Positions 16,721 through 44,500 of a stretch of 64,000 nt of DNA are shown here, in pieces (positions within the stretch are counted from its first letter, which is position 1; every line of letters begins with the position of its first letter). Source of the stretch: Mycobacterium cookii (GTDB lineage Bacteria > Actinomycetota > Actinomycetes > Mycobacteriales > Mycobacteriaceae). The position numbers and the translations under genes were made by a program. Under the pieces are notes generated by a model. The model searched no databases and was not told where the DNA came from. It was given only the letters and a program-made list of their open reading frames with translations. The stretch covers positions 124,001 to 188,000 of the forward strand of contig NZ_AP022569.1 of assembly GCF_010727945.1 (NCBI RefSeq), in the 5' to 3' direction.

Positions 16721-18493
16721 ATGACCATCTTGAGTAGTCCCGACGCGCCCATTCGCAGTTCTGTGACCGCCTCGGACGGCGTCACATTGGCTGTGCATGC
16801 CTACACCGCGATCGACCCACAACGGCCGACCGTGCTGGCGATCCACGGATATCCGGACAATCACCATCTGTGGGACGGGGTGGCCGCGTATCTCATTGGA
16901 CGCTACAACTTTGTAGCGTTCGATGTCCGCGGTGCCGGCGAGTCGAGCCGCCCGGCGAGCAAAGCGAATTACCGCTTTCCCCAATTGATCTCCGATATCG
17001 GTGCGGTCATCGACAGCCTCGGTGTTGGACAGGTACATCTACTGGCCCACGACTGGGGCTCGATTCAGTCTTGGGCCGCCGTCACCGACGAGACGGTGAT
17101 GAACAAGGTCGCGTCGTTCACGTCGATCTCCGGTCCGCACCTGAATTACGCCGGAAAGTTCTTGCGGTCAGCGCGCAGTCCACGCGGCGTCGTCGACGTG
17201 GTCCGGCAATTTTTGGCATCGGGATACATCTGGTTCTTCTTGACGCCGGGTCTGCCGGAGCTCATGGTCCGAGCGGGTGTGGGCATCAAACTCGTTGAGG
17301 CATTTGGGCGCATCGGCAACTCGAGCACCCAGGCCCGGCGCAATGACCCGGTGCGATCGACAGGTGACTACGTCAACGGGCTCAACCTGTACCGGGCAAA
17401 CATGCCCGGCCCGTTCATGGCACCGGGTGCGACGTTGCCGCACACCACCGTCCCGGTGCAGGTGCTGGTGCCGCGCAAGGATGTCTTCGTCACCCCCGCA
17501 TTGCAGCGCTTCACCGGCTCGATTCCGTTGGGCAGCAGGGTCGTTCCGATCGAGGGCGGTCACTGGGTGGTGGCGGCGAGGCCCGACGTCATCGCCCGGT
17601 TGGCCGCGGAATGGATCGACCATGTCGTCGACGGCGAAGCGCCGGCCGACGTCGAGCGCACCGGTCCACGCGACGTGCGCGGCAAGCTGGCCTTGATCAC
17701 CGGGGCGGGCGCCGGAATCGGGCGTGCCACCGCACTCGAGTTGGCCCGCAACGGCGCCGAGACTGTCGTGATCGTCGACCGTGATCTCGCCGCAGCGCAG
17801 GAGACCGCCAAGGCCGTCCGGGAGGCCGGTGCTCGCGCCGCGGCATACCAGGCCGACGTCAGCGACGAGTCGGCGATGAACGACCTTGCCGCGCAAGTCA
17901 ACAAAGAACACGGCGTGGTCGACATCCTGGTGAACAACGCCGGCATCGGGATGGCAGGCCGATTCCTGGAGACCACACCGGAACACTGGGACAACATCCT
18001 GGGCGTCAACCTGCGCGGCGTGCTCAACGGAAGCCGGGCGTTCGCAACGCAAATGGTCGACCGCGGCCAGGGCGGCACGATCATCAACGTGTCGAGTGCC
18101 GCGGCGTTCCTGCCGTCGAAGTCGATGATTGCCTACGGCACCACCAAGGCCGCCGTGCTGGCGTTCAGCGAATCGTTGCGCGCCGACCTCGCGGACGACG
18201 GCATCACCGTCACCGCGGTGTGCCCGGGATTCGTCAACACCAACATCGCCAAAAACACTGTCTACGCCGGCATGTCGGCCGACGAGCAGGACCGCGCCCG
18301 GCACCGGGCGGACGCCGCATACCGTCGCCGCAATTACACGCCGGAGGCGACCGCCAAGGCGATCGTCAAGGCAGTCAAGAGCGGGCCGCCGGTGGTGCCG
18401 ATCGCCGCCGAGTCCAAGGTGGGCTACGCGATGCGCCGGATCAGTCCGTCGCTGATCCGGCTATTGGCCCGCTATGACGTCCGGCAATCTTGA
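16721..18493 (+). CDS. EphD-like fusion: alpha/beta-hydrolase (epoxide hydrolase type) plus SDR
   Basis: The protein has 590 aa from ATG 16721 with Shine-Dalgarno GGAGGA; the open frame reaches back to 16157 through the previous gene but that is not coding. Residues 1-305 are an alpha/beta hydrolase with HGYPDNHH, the nucleophile Asp in LLAHDWGSIQSW and the triad His in GGHWVVAARP. Residues 320-590 are an SDR with TGAGAGIGR, NNAGIGMAG and the Ser/Tyr/Lys set in NVSSAAAF and AYGTTKAA. The same two-domain design and length are known for mycobacterial EphD, linked to mycolic acid metabolism; whether this is the orthologue of Rv2214c or a paralogue cannot be decided. It overlaps the next gene by 20 nt. 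Confidence 0.88.
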   Translation: MTILSSPDAPIRSSVTASDGVTLAVHAYTAIDPQRPTVLAIHGYPDNHHLWDGVAAYLIGRYNFVAFDVRGAGESSRPASKANYRFPQLISDIGAVIDSLGVGQVHLLAHDWGSIQSWAAVTDETVMNKVASFTSISGPHLNYAGKFLRSARSPRGVVDVVRQFLASGYIWFFLTPGLPELMVRAGVGIKLVEAFGRIGNSSTQARRNDPVRSTGDYVNGLNLYRANMPGPFMAPGATLPHTTVPVQVLVPRKDVFVTPALQRFTGSIPLGSRVVPIEGGHWVVAARPDVIARLAAEWIDHVVDGEAPADVERTGPRDVRGKLALITGAGAGIGRATALELARNGAETVVIVDRDLAAAQETAKAVREAGARAAAYQADVSDESAMNDLAAQVNKEHGVVDILVNNAGIGMAGRFLETTPEHWDNILGVNLRGVLNGSRAFATQMVDRGQGGTIINVSSAAAFLPSKSMIAYGTTKAAVLAFSESLRADLADDGITVTAVCPGFVNTNIAKNTVYAGMSADEQDRARHRADAAYRRRNYTPEATAKAIVKAVKSGPPVVPIAAESKVGYAMRRISPSLIRLLARYDVRQS

Positions 18494-19577
18494 GGTCGTT
18501 GTGCCGGAAAGCATTTGGGCCAGCAGGCCTGCCGACATCTACGGTCGCCGCAAGCGGGACCGGCTCTACACGGCGTTGTGGGGCCTGGGCACGATGCTCA
18601 GTGGGTTCGCCGCCGCGACACCCTGGACGCCGTCTCGCGTGGTGCCGGTCGTGCGGACGCGTACCGCGGTCGTCACCAAACGCGAACTGATCACTCCGGA
18701 TGTGGTTGCGTTGACGTTCGCTGACGTCGACGGCGGCCTGCTGCCCTCGTGGACGCCGGGAAGTCACATCGACGTCCAACTGCCGTCCGGCCGTCGTCGG
18801 CAGTACTCGCTGTGCGGATCACCCGGGCGGCGAACGGATTACCGGATCGCCGTGCGCCGGATCGCCGACGGCGGCGGCGGCTCGATCGAGATGCACGACG
18901 CGTTCGACGTTGGCGACCCGCTGGTGTTCGAGGGTCCGCGCAACGCCTTCTACCTCGGCGGCGACGAGCATGACGTGTTGTTCGTGATCGGCGGTATCGG
19001 CGTGACGCCGATTCTGTCGATGATGCGGGCGGCCCAACAACGCGGAATGAATTGGCGCGCAATCTATGCCGGCCGCAGCCGGGAATACATGCCGTTGCTC
19101 GACGAGGTGGTGTCGTTGGCACCCGAGCGGGTCACGGTGTGGGCGGACGACGAGCGTGGGGGATTCGCCACATCCGACGATCTACTGGCCGCGGCGAAAC
19201 CTGCAACGGCGGTGTATGTGTGCGGGCCGACGGCGATGCTGGAATCGGTGCGCGCCGGTAGAGGCCAGCATGCCAAAGCGCCGCTGCACTATGAGCGATT
19301 CAGCCCACCGCCCGTCGTCGACGGCATCCCGTTCGAGCTGGAACTCGCGCGCTCGCAGCGCGTGCTCGATGTGGCCGCGAACAGGTCGGCGCTCGACGTG
19401 ATGCTCGACGCCGATCCGACGACCGCGTATTCCTGCCGGCAGGGCTTCTGCGGCACCTGCAAGGTCAGGGTGATCGCCGGAGACGTCGATCGGCGCGGCC
19501 GCGCGGGAGAAACCGACGGCGAGATGTTGGTGTGCGTCTCGCGCGCTGCCGGCGGCCGCGTGGTGATCGACGCGTAG
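18474..19577 (+). CDS. Ferredoxin-NAD(P)H reductase-type oxidoreductase with C-terminal [2Fe-2S] domain (Rv2776c-like)
   Basis: The protein has 367 aa. After an N-terminal extension (1-55) comes an FAD-binding barrel with GRRRQYSLCGS (RxYS motif), an NAD(P)-binding domain with FVIGGIGVTPILSM, and a plant-type ferredoxin domain whose ligands are seen in CRQGFCGTCKVRV and the distal LVCVS. It is organised like phthalate-dioxygenase reductases (FMN/FAD-NAD-[2Fe-2S]) and should pass electrons from NAD(P)H to an oxygenase or desaturase-like partner. The adjacent helical putative metalloprotein (15786) is a candidate partner by context only. It overlaps the hydrolase-SDR gene by 20 nt, so the three genes form one operon. 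Confidence 0.88.
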   Translation: MTSGNLEVVVPESIWASRPADIYGRRKRDRLYTALWGLGTMLSGFAAATPWTPSRVVPVVRTRTAVVTKRELITPDVVALTFADVDGGLLPSWTPGSHIDVQLPSGRRRQYSLCGSPGRRTDYRIAVRRIADGGGGSIEMHDAFDVGDPLVFEGPRNAFYLGGDEHDVLFVIGGIGVTPILSMMRAAQQRGMNWRAIYAGRSREYMPLLDEVVSLAPERVTVWADDERGGFATSDDLLAAAKPATAVYVCGPTAMLESVRAGRGQHAKAPLHYERFSPPPVVDGIPFELELARSQRVLDVAANRSALDVMLDADPTTAYSCRQGFCGTCKVRVIAGDVDRRGRAGETDGEMLVCVSRAAGGRVVIDA

Positions 19578-19583
19578 CGCCGA

Positions 19584-19997
19584 CTAGGGCGCCGGCGCCA
19601 GGTGCAACTGGTTGGTCTCCTGGTAGCCCTTGGGGTTACCGCAGGCGTCGACGTTGTTGGTGATCTGAACCGTCCCGTCGAGGGTGTTCGCGTCCCACGA
19701 GTAGACGAAATGGATGGCTTTGGGGATGTCGCCGCCTTGCTCACAGGACACGCCGCCGTGGCCGTCGAGTGTCCACTTGCCGTCGACCAGATGCGCCTGC
19801 CCCAGGTGCTGGATCTGCGCACACCCGTCGCCGCACGGGGTGAAGTACCAGTCGCTGTTGACCTGGTGACCGTCGGGGTACGTCTCGGTCTCGATGTAGT
19901 GACCGTTCAACGGGTCCCCGGACGCCGGAGCCGCTAGTCCGAGAGCGACACCGGCGAACATCGCGCCAGCGGCCAAGCCGCGTGCGATCGTCATCAT
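19584..19997 (-). CDS. Small secreted protein with Sec signal peptide
   Basis: The gene encodes 137 aa from the ATG at 19997, just after GAAAGGAAG; the open frame extends further to 20105 but the strong Shine-Dalgarno and the signal peptide decide the start. The signal peptide runs through MMTIARGLAAGAMFAG and ends near the ALGLAAPASGDP region with an AxA-like site. The mature part contains four or more cysteines (in FTPCGDGC, VSCEQGG and DACGNP), suggesting disulfides outside the membrane. It resembles the many mycobacterial small exported proteins of unknown role. It is convergent with the oxidoreductase gene and divergent from the giant gene. Confidence 0.8.
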   Translation of the reverse strand: MMTIARGLAAGAMFAGVALGLAAPASGDPLNGHYIETETYPDGHQVNSDWYFTPCGDGCAQIQHLGQAHLVDGKWTLDGHGGVSCEQGGDIPKAIHFVYSWDANTLDGTVQITNNVDACGNPKGYQETNQLHLAPAP

Positions 19998-20171
19998 CCG
20001 CTTCCTTTCGTGAAGCTGGTCAGTGCATCGGGGCACTGTTGGTGGGTACAACAGGAGGCTTTCAGTTCGTGCGCCCTTTGGCAAAGTTCTACTCGGTGAA
20101 CGCACGGTTACGAATCGGTGGGCGGGGCGGAACCTTTACTCGATCTTGACCGTCTGTTGAATAGCCTCCCT

Positions 20172-20184
20172 GACGATATGGGAC
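20172..20184 (+). promoter_or_regulatory. Weak leaderless promoter candidate for the giant gene
   Basis: GACGAT at 20172-20177 ends 7 nt before the GTG at 20185 and TTGACC lies at 20146-20151, but the 20-nt spacer is long. No clear Shine-Dalgarno precedes the start, so leaderless transcription is plausible. Low confidence. Confidence 0.25.
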
Positions 20185-38622
<18,438 letters not shown>

Positions 38623-38661
38623 GCCGCGGCAGTCCGAATTTTCCGGCGTGTGAAAATCCAG

Positions 38662-39582
38662 TCAAGGCACCGCCGGGAAGATGACTTCCCAGTCTCGGGC
38701 CATGCTCACAACGGTCCATCCCAAACGGGCTCCCACATCGGTGATCGGCTCGGTCTCGGCGAACGTCTGCGCCGTGCTGGTGTACTGAAATTCGCGCTCG
38801 GCGTCGTCATGGTCGATCAGCAGCGCAAGGCTCGGAAACCCAGTGGCCTGCGCCCATTCCAGCATCTCCCGGTCGCCCCCGGAGTTGCCGGCCGCAAGGA
38901 TCGGTCGACGGCCCAGCTGGGTCTGGATGTTGGCAACCTTGGCGCTGCCCTCGTTCGCGACGCCGAGCAGTCCACTGTTGCGCCGGATGACCGGTGGGCC
39001 TTGGCCGTCACGGCTGACGTCGTAGCCGATCAGGGTGCCCACCACCAGCTCGGCCGGCACACCGTAGAGGCCGTCGCTGATCGCCCGGACGAACTCCGTC
39101 CCACCGCCGGTGACGATCCCGACCGTGAAGTCGCGCCGCCGCAGCTCGGCGACGAGTTCGAGCATCGGCTGATAAGTCACCGAGCGGATCGGCCGGCCTA
39201 GCGTCGCGTGCGCCGCACCGCTCATGAATTCCCTTGCCGCGGAAGCGAACTCCTCGGGTGTCATGCAGTCGAACAGACCGGCGAGCGCGAGCGCAACGTG
39301 TTCCAGCCCGATCTCGGCAACCCCCGCCTGATCGCCGGTGAGCAGCGCGGCGAATTCGGCACGCTCGCCGATCGACGGGTCCACAGCCACACGCTTGCGC
39401 AGCGAGTCGAGGAAGAAGTCGAGCTGCACATAGCTCGGCCGCTCGCACCACAGTGTGCCGTCGTTGTCGAAGTAGGCGACCCGATCGGCGATCGGCACCT
39501 GCTCGGCCGCCGCCAAAAACTCCTCCAGCGCGTCCCGCGTGCCGCCGGCTCGCCAGGACGGCAGCGGGTCGTCGCGCTGCAT
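38662..39582 (-). CDS. HAD-superfamily hydrolase (phosphoserine-phosphatase-like)
   Basis: The protein has 306 aa on the minus strand. HAD motif I is VAYFDNDGTLW with the nucleophile Asp, motif II is in FTVGIVTGGGTEFVR, and motifs III/IV appear as ILAAGNSGGDREML. A helical cap lies between residues 50 and 150. It should dephosphorylate a small metabolite by an aspartyl-phosphate intermediate. It follows the sulfatase gene by 9 nt on the same strand, so the two are an operon and may act successively on a sulfated and phosphorylated compound. Substrate unknown. Similar single-domain proteins occur next to sulfatases in other mycobacteria, by recall only. Confidence 0.84.
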   Translation of the reverse strand: MQRDDPLPSWRAGGTRDALEEFLAAAEQVPIADRVAYFDNDGTLWCERPSYVQLDFFLDSLRKRVAVDPSIGERAEFAALLTGDQAGVAEIGLEHVALALAGLFDCMTPEEFASAAREFMSGAAHATLGRPIRSVTYQPMLELVAELRRRDFTVGIVTGGGTEFVRAISDGLYGVPAELVVGTLIGYDVSRDGQGPPVIRRNSGLLGVANEGSAKVANIQTQLGRRPILAAGNSGGDREMLEWAQATGFPSLALLIDHDDAEREFQYTSTAQTFAETEPITDVGARLGWTVVSMARDWEVIFPAVP

Positions 39583-39591
39583 CGGACTCGC

Positions 39592-41085
39592 TCAGCTGCT
39601 GCCAGTAGTAGCGTCCTGCAACTTGGCCATTACCTGGTCCAGGCTGAAGCTCGCAGATCTCTGTCGCTGCGGGAACTCGACCAACGTCTCCAGCATCTTC
39701 GCGACGTAAGCCTGAGCCGGAACGAACAAGAAGATGCGGTCAATCATCCAGTCGTAGTACGTGTTCGACGTAATGTCCGCTCGCTCATAGGGATCGGTGC
39801 GCAGGTTGAACAGCTTGGGCACGCGCAGTTGGACGTACGGCTCCGCCCAGATCGCCAAGGTGCCCACGCACCGCTGCTCGAGGAAGACCAACTTCCAGTT
39901 GTCGAACCGCAGTGCCGTGAGGTCGCCGTCGTCGGAGACATAGAAGAAGTGCTTGCGCGGGCTCTCATCGGTCTGGCCGGTGATGTATGCCAACTGGTCG
40001 TGCCCGTCGAGGTGCACCTTGTAGGTCGTGCCGTTGAGATCTGCGCCCTCGCAAAGCCGCTCGGCGATGTCGGGTACACCCGCCGCCGACAACAGCGTGA
40101 CGAACCAGTCGTTGTGGCTGACGATGCCGTTCAACACCGAGCCGGCCGGGATGTGCCCCGGCCAGCGCACCATCGCCGGCACGCGGTAGGCGCCCTCCCA
40201 GTTGGAGTTCTTCTCGTTACGGAACGGGGTCATGCCGGCGTCGGGCCAGCTGTTCATGTGGGGTCCGTTGTCGGTGGAGTACATGACGATCGTGTTCTCG
40301 GCAATGCCCAGCTCGTCGAGCAGGTCCAGCATGCTGCCGACCGTGTCGTCGTGATCCAGCATCGTGTCGTGGTAGCGCGATTGCCAGCGGCCCGCGCGGC
40401 CCACGCTTTCGGGCGCGGTGTGGGTACGGAAATGCATGTGCGTGGTGTTGAACCACACGAAGAACGGCGTTTCGGCCTCGTGCTGTTTCTTGATGAAACC
40501 GACTGCGGCGTCGCGGAATTCGCGGTCGCAGGTTTCCATCCGCTTCTTGGTGAGCGGGCCGGTGTCCTCGATGCGCTGGGTGCCGTCGCCGTTGGCCCAG
40601 GTGTGCAGCACGCCGCGCGGCCCGAATTTCTTGCGGAACTCCGGGTCCTTCGGATAGTCCGGCAGTTCGGGTTCCTCTTCGGCGTTGAGGTGGTACAGGT
40701 TGCCGAAGAACTCGTCGAAGCCGTGCATCGTGGGCAGGTGCTCGTCGCGGTCGCCGAGATGGTTTTTGCCGAACTGGCCAGTGGCATAGCCCTGCGCCTT
40801 GAGCGCCGTCGCGATCGTCGGGTCCTGTGCTTGCAGGCCCAGCGACGCCCCGGGCAGGCCCACCTTGGTCAGGCCGGTGCGGTACGGGTTCTGGCCGGTG
40901 ATGAACGCCGCCCGTCCGGCGGTGCAACTCTGCTCCGCGTAATAGTCGGTGAACAGCACCCCTTCGGCGGCGACGCGGTCGATGTTGGGGGTCCGGTAGC
41001 CCATCAGCCCGTTGCTGTAGCAACTGAGGTTGCTCTGCCCGATGTCGTCGCCCCAGATGATCAGGACATTCGGCTTATCGCTCAT
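39592..41085 (-). CDS. Arylsulfatase-family sulfatase (type I, formylglycine-dependent)
   Basis: The protein has 497 aa from ATG 41085 preceded by GAAAGG; the frame stays open to 41268 without a better start. The N-terminus NVLIIWGDDIGQSNLSC gives metal-binding Asp residues. The maturation motif SCTAGRAAF is a CxAxR form in which Cys is converted to formylglycine. Further ligands are in GKNHLGD, and STDNGPHMNSW. It hydrolyses sulfate esters and needs a formylglycine-generating enzyme encoded elsewhere. No signal peptide is visible, so it is probably cytosolic. Downstream on the same transcript is a HAD phosphatase. Natural substrate not known. Confidence 0.9.
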   Translation of the reverse strand: MSDKPNVLIIWGDDIGQSNLSCYSNGLMGYRTPNIDRVAAEGVLFTDYYAEQSCTAGRAAFITGQNPYRTGLTKVGLPGASLGLQAQDPTIATALKAQGYATGQFGKNHLGDRDEHLPTMHGFDEFFGNLYHLNAEEEPELPDYPKDPEFRKKFGPRGVLHTWANGDGTQRIEDTGPLTKKRMETCDREFRDAAVGFIKKQHEAETPFFVWFNTTHMHFRTHTAPESVGRAGRWQSRYHDTMLDHDDTVGSMLDLLDELGIAENTIVMYSTDNGPHMNSWPDAGMTPFRNEKNSNWEGAYRVPAMVRWPGHIPAGSVLNGIVSHNDWFVTLLSAAGVPDIAERLCEGADLNGTTYKVHLDGHDQLAYITGQTDESPRKHFFYVSDDGDLTALRFDNWKLVFLEQRCVGTLAIWAEPYVQLRVPKLFNLRTDPYERADITSNTYYDWMIDRIFLFVPAQAYVAKMLETLVEFPQRQRSASFSLDQVMAKLQDATTGSS

Positions 41086-41203
41086 TGCTCGGCCTTTCGC
41101 GGTCGAAGCCCCGATGCCTCCCGCCGGGGTCAGCTGACGCTGGCGTACCGGCCGCCCCTTGGCGATGATAGACCCTGTTTCCGCCCCCGCCGGACGCTTG
41201 CCG

Positions 41204-41494
41204 CTACGGGTCGATATGCGTCGGCGGCGTGCTGAATATCGGGTCGGCTTCTTTGGGCGGGTCACCAACGCTCATGGTGTTGCAGTCGGTTTCGGCGGGA
41301 TGCAGCGGCCCATTTGGGAAAGTCGTCAAACAGCGTTCCCACATGCCGTCGTCGATCGGGCCGTCACACATCTTTGCGAACGGGTGCCCCGCCTCCCCGG
41401 GATCGATACAACCGGCGCTCGCCGATGGCGCGACGGCGACCAGCCCGCCCGTGGTCACGACGGCAGCCAACGCTCCGACGATGTATTGCTTCAT
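41204..41494 (-). CDS. Small secreted cysteine-containing protein (CDGP-type)
   Basis: The protein has 96 aa. A Sec signal peptide is clear: MKQYIVGALAAVVTTGG, a hydrophobic core, and a cleavage site near SASA-GC. The mature part has four cysteines, in SAGCIDPG, KMCDGPIDDG, WERCLTTF and ETDCNTM, so two disulfides are likely. The CDGPI segment is shared by a family of small exported mycobacterial proteins of unknown function. It lies alone between the sulfatase and the divergent carboxylase gene. No role can be given from sequence. Confidence 0.78.
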   Translation of the reverse strand: MKQYIVGALAAVVTTGGLVAVAPSASAGCIDPGEAGHPFAKMCDGPIDDGMWERCLTTFPNGPLHPAETDCNTMSVGDPPKEADPIFSTPPTHIDP

Positions 41495-41594
41495 GGCATG
41501 AAGCTAGCCCCTGTGATCCGGTGAAAGCCAGAAAACCTGGTCGCGGCATGATGTGATCCGGATGGGGAATGGACGACCGGACAAAGGACGGGAC

Positions 41595-44500
41595 GTGACG
41601 CGCCTGCTGATTGCGAACCGCGGCGAGATCGCGCTCCGGATCATCCGCACCGCAGTCGAGTTGGGGCTCGGCACGGTCGCCGTGTATGCCGAGGACGATG
41701 CGGACAGCCCGCACGTGCACGCTGCTGACGAGGCGATCGCCCTGCCCGGGGCCGGTCCGGCCGCCTACCTCGACCATGCGGCGATCCTGTCGGCGGCCAA
41801 GGAGTCCGGCGCCGAGCTGATCCATCCCGGCTATGGCTTTCTCAGCGAGCAAACCGGATTCGCGCGGGCGTGCGCGGCGGCTGGCTTCACCTTCGTCGGA
41901 CCGGACGCCGCAGCGCTGGAACTGTTCGGCAACAAATCCTCGGCCCGTCGTGCCGCCGTCGCCGCCGACGTGCCGGTGCTTCCCGCCACCGACGGGCCCA
42001 GCAGCATCGAGGACATTCGTGCATTCGCCGCCGAGCACAAGGATGGGATCGTCATCAAAGCGCTGGCCGGTGGTGGTGGCCGGGGGATGCGAGTCGTCCG
42101 CAGCGCAGATCAGGTCGACGACGCCTACCGGCAGTGCGCCGGCGAGGCGGAGTTGGGGTTCGGCGACGGGTCACTGTTCGCCGAAGCTCGTCTGGCGGAT
42201 GCCCGGCACATCGAGGTGCAGATCGTCGCGGCGCCGTCGGGGCCGGTGTCCCGGGCGCTGGCACTCGGCGACCGCGACTGCAGCATCCAGCGCCGGCATC
42301 AGAAGCTGATCGAAATCGCGCCCGCACAAGGCCTTTCCGACACGCTGCGACGTGAACTGCACCGTGCCGCCGCGACGTTGTGCGCGCGAGCCGACTACCG
42401 CGGGCTGGCGACCGTCGAATTCCTGTTCGCCGGAGAGCGATTCGTGTTCCTCGAGGTCAACCCGCGAATCCAGGTCGAGCACACCGTCACCGAAGAGACC
42501 ACCGGGCTCGACCTGGTGGCCGTGCAGTTGGCGATCGCCCGCGGCGCGACCTTCGACGAGCTCGCCCTGCCCGCGGGAATCAGCGACGACGGCAGGGAGG
42601 CCAGCGGCGAGCCGGCGTTGGCCCGGGGTATCGCGATCCAGGCCCGGGTCAACATGGAAACTCTCGCCGCCGACGGGACGTTCTCGCCGACGGCGGGCAC
42701 GCTGAGCGTGTTCTCGCCGCCGACCGGACCCGGCGTGCGCGTCGACACCTACGGCCGCCCGGGCTTGACGCCGAGCCCGCGCTACGACTCGTTGCTGGCC
42801 AAGGTGATCACTCAGGTACGCGAACCGTCGTTTCCCGCGGCGGTGCGCAAAGCGCAGACCGCGCTGTTGGAGTTCCACATCGAGGGTATCCGCACCAACA
42901 TCGGGTTGCTGCGCGAGGTGCTGTCCAGCAGCCAGCTGCAATCAGGCACGTTCACAACGGGTTTCCTCGACGAAAACCTTGCCGGTTTCGCGCGTACCGC
43001 CCAGGGCCGCCGCCCGGAGATTCGAGTCGCACCGGTCGAACTGCGGGCGGGTGAAGAAGTGCTGCGCGCGCAGCTCGCCGGCACCGTGATCGAGATCGCT
43101 CCGGAGGACACGGATTTCGCTGCGGGCGCGCAACTGGTGGTGCTCGAGGCGATGAAGATGCAGCACGTGCTGACCGCCCCGGACGCCGTGCGCGCGGTCC
43201 GGACGCTGGTCGCGCCTGGGCAGGTCGTCGGGACCGGAGACCCGCTGGTGATCTTCGTCCGGACCGGCGAGGGCGCGGCGGCCAGCGATGTCGCCGCCGT
43301 CGACTTGGACCGGTCGCGCGATGACCTCGACGATGTCCGACGACGCCACCTGCTCACCCTCGACGAGGGGCGCCCAGCGGCGATTGCCAAGCGGCACAAG
43401 CAGAGTCGACGCAGCGCCAGAGAGAACATCGCCGACCTGGTGGACCCCGGGAGTTTCGTCGAATACGGCGCGCTGGCGGTCGCCGCGCAGCGCAGCCGGC
43501 GTTCGGAGGAGGACCTGATCGCCAACACCCCGGCCGATGGTCTGGTCGCCGGGGTGGCACACATCGGCGGTGTCGAGACGGCGGTGCTGTCCTACGACTA
43601 CACGGTGCTGGCCGGCACGCAGGGCATGCGCAACCACGCCAAAACCGATCGTGTCTTCGACCTGGCGGCACGTCGCAAGCTGCCGGTGGTGCTGTTCGCC
43701 GAAGGCGGCGGCGGGCGGCCGGGCGACACTGACGTGGCGAATATGGCGGGTCTGGAGTTGATGACGTTCCGTTCCCTCGGTGCGCTGAGCGGCAAGGTGC
43801 CGCTGGTGTCGATCGTGTCCGGGCGCTGCTTCGCCGGCAACGCGGCGCTGGCCGGCACCTGCGACGTGATCATCGCGACCCCGGACGCCAACATCGGCAT
43901 GGGTGGCCCGGCGATGATCGAAGGCGGCGGACTCGGCGAATACCGGCCGGAAGACATCGGTCCCATCGACGTGCAGCGGCGCAACGGTGTCGTCGGCCTG
44001 GTCGCCCGCGACGAAGCGCACGCGGTGTCGCTGGCCAAGCAGTACCTGTCGTACTTCCACGGAGGGATCGACGACTGGACGGCTCCGGATCCGCGGCGGG
44101 CACGACATGTGGTGCCGGAGAACCGATTACGTGCCTACGACGTTCATCATGCGATCGAGGCGATCGTCGACGTTGGGTCCGTCCTGGAGCTGCGGGCCGA
44201 CTACGGCGTCGGCGTGGTCACCGCGTTCGTCCGCGTCGAAGGCATCCCATTCGGGTTGCTCGCCAACAGCAGCCATCATCTCGGCGGGGCCATCGACGCC
44301 GAAGCCGCCGACAAGATCGCCGACTTTCTGACGCTCTGCGAATCGGCGGGACTACCGATCATTTCGCTGTGTGACACACCGGGGTTCATGGTCGGGCCGG
44401 ATGCCGAAGTCGAGGCCGCAGTCCGGCGATTCAGCCGGCTGTTCATCGTCGGTGCGAGGCTGACCGTGCCGTTCGGAATGATCATCCTGCGCAAGGGTTA

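Noticed and set aside
38638..38657. ATTTTC/GAAAAT inverted repeat between two convergent genes as terminator
   Set aside because: Stem of six AT-rich pairs without a following U-tract is too weak.
39208..41235. 675-codon plus-strand open frame opposite the sulfatase
   Set aside because: It is antisense to clear HAD and sulfatase genes, and its translation has no family motifs; high-GC codon use opens such frames.
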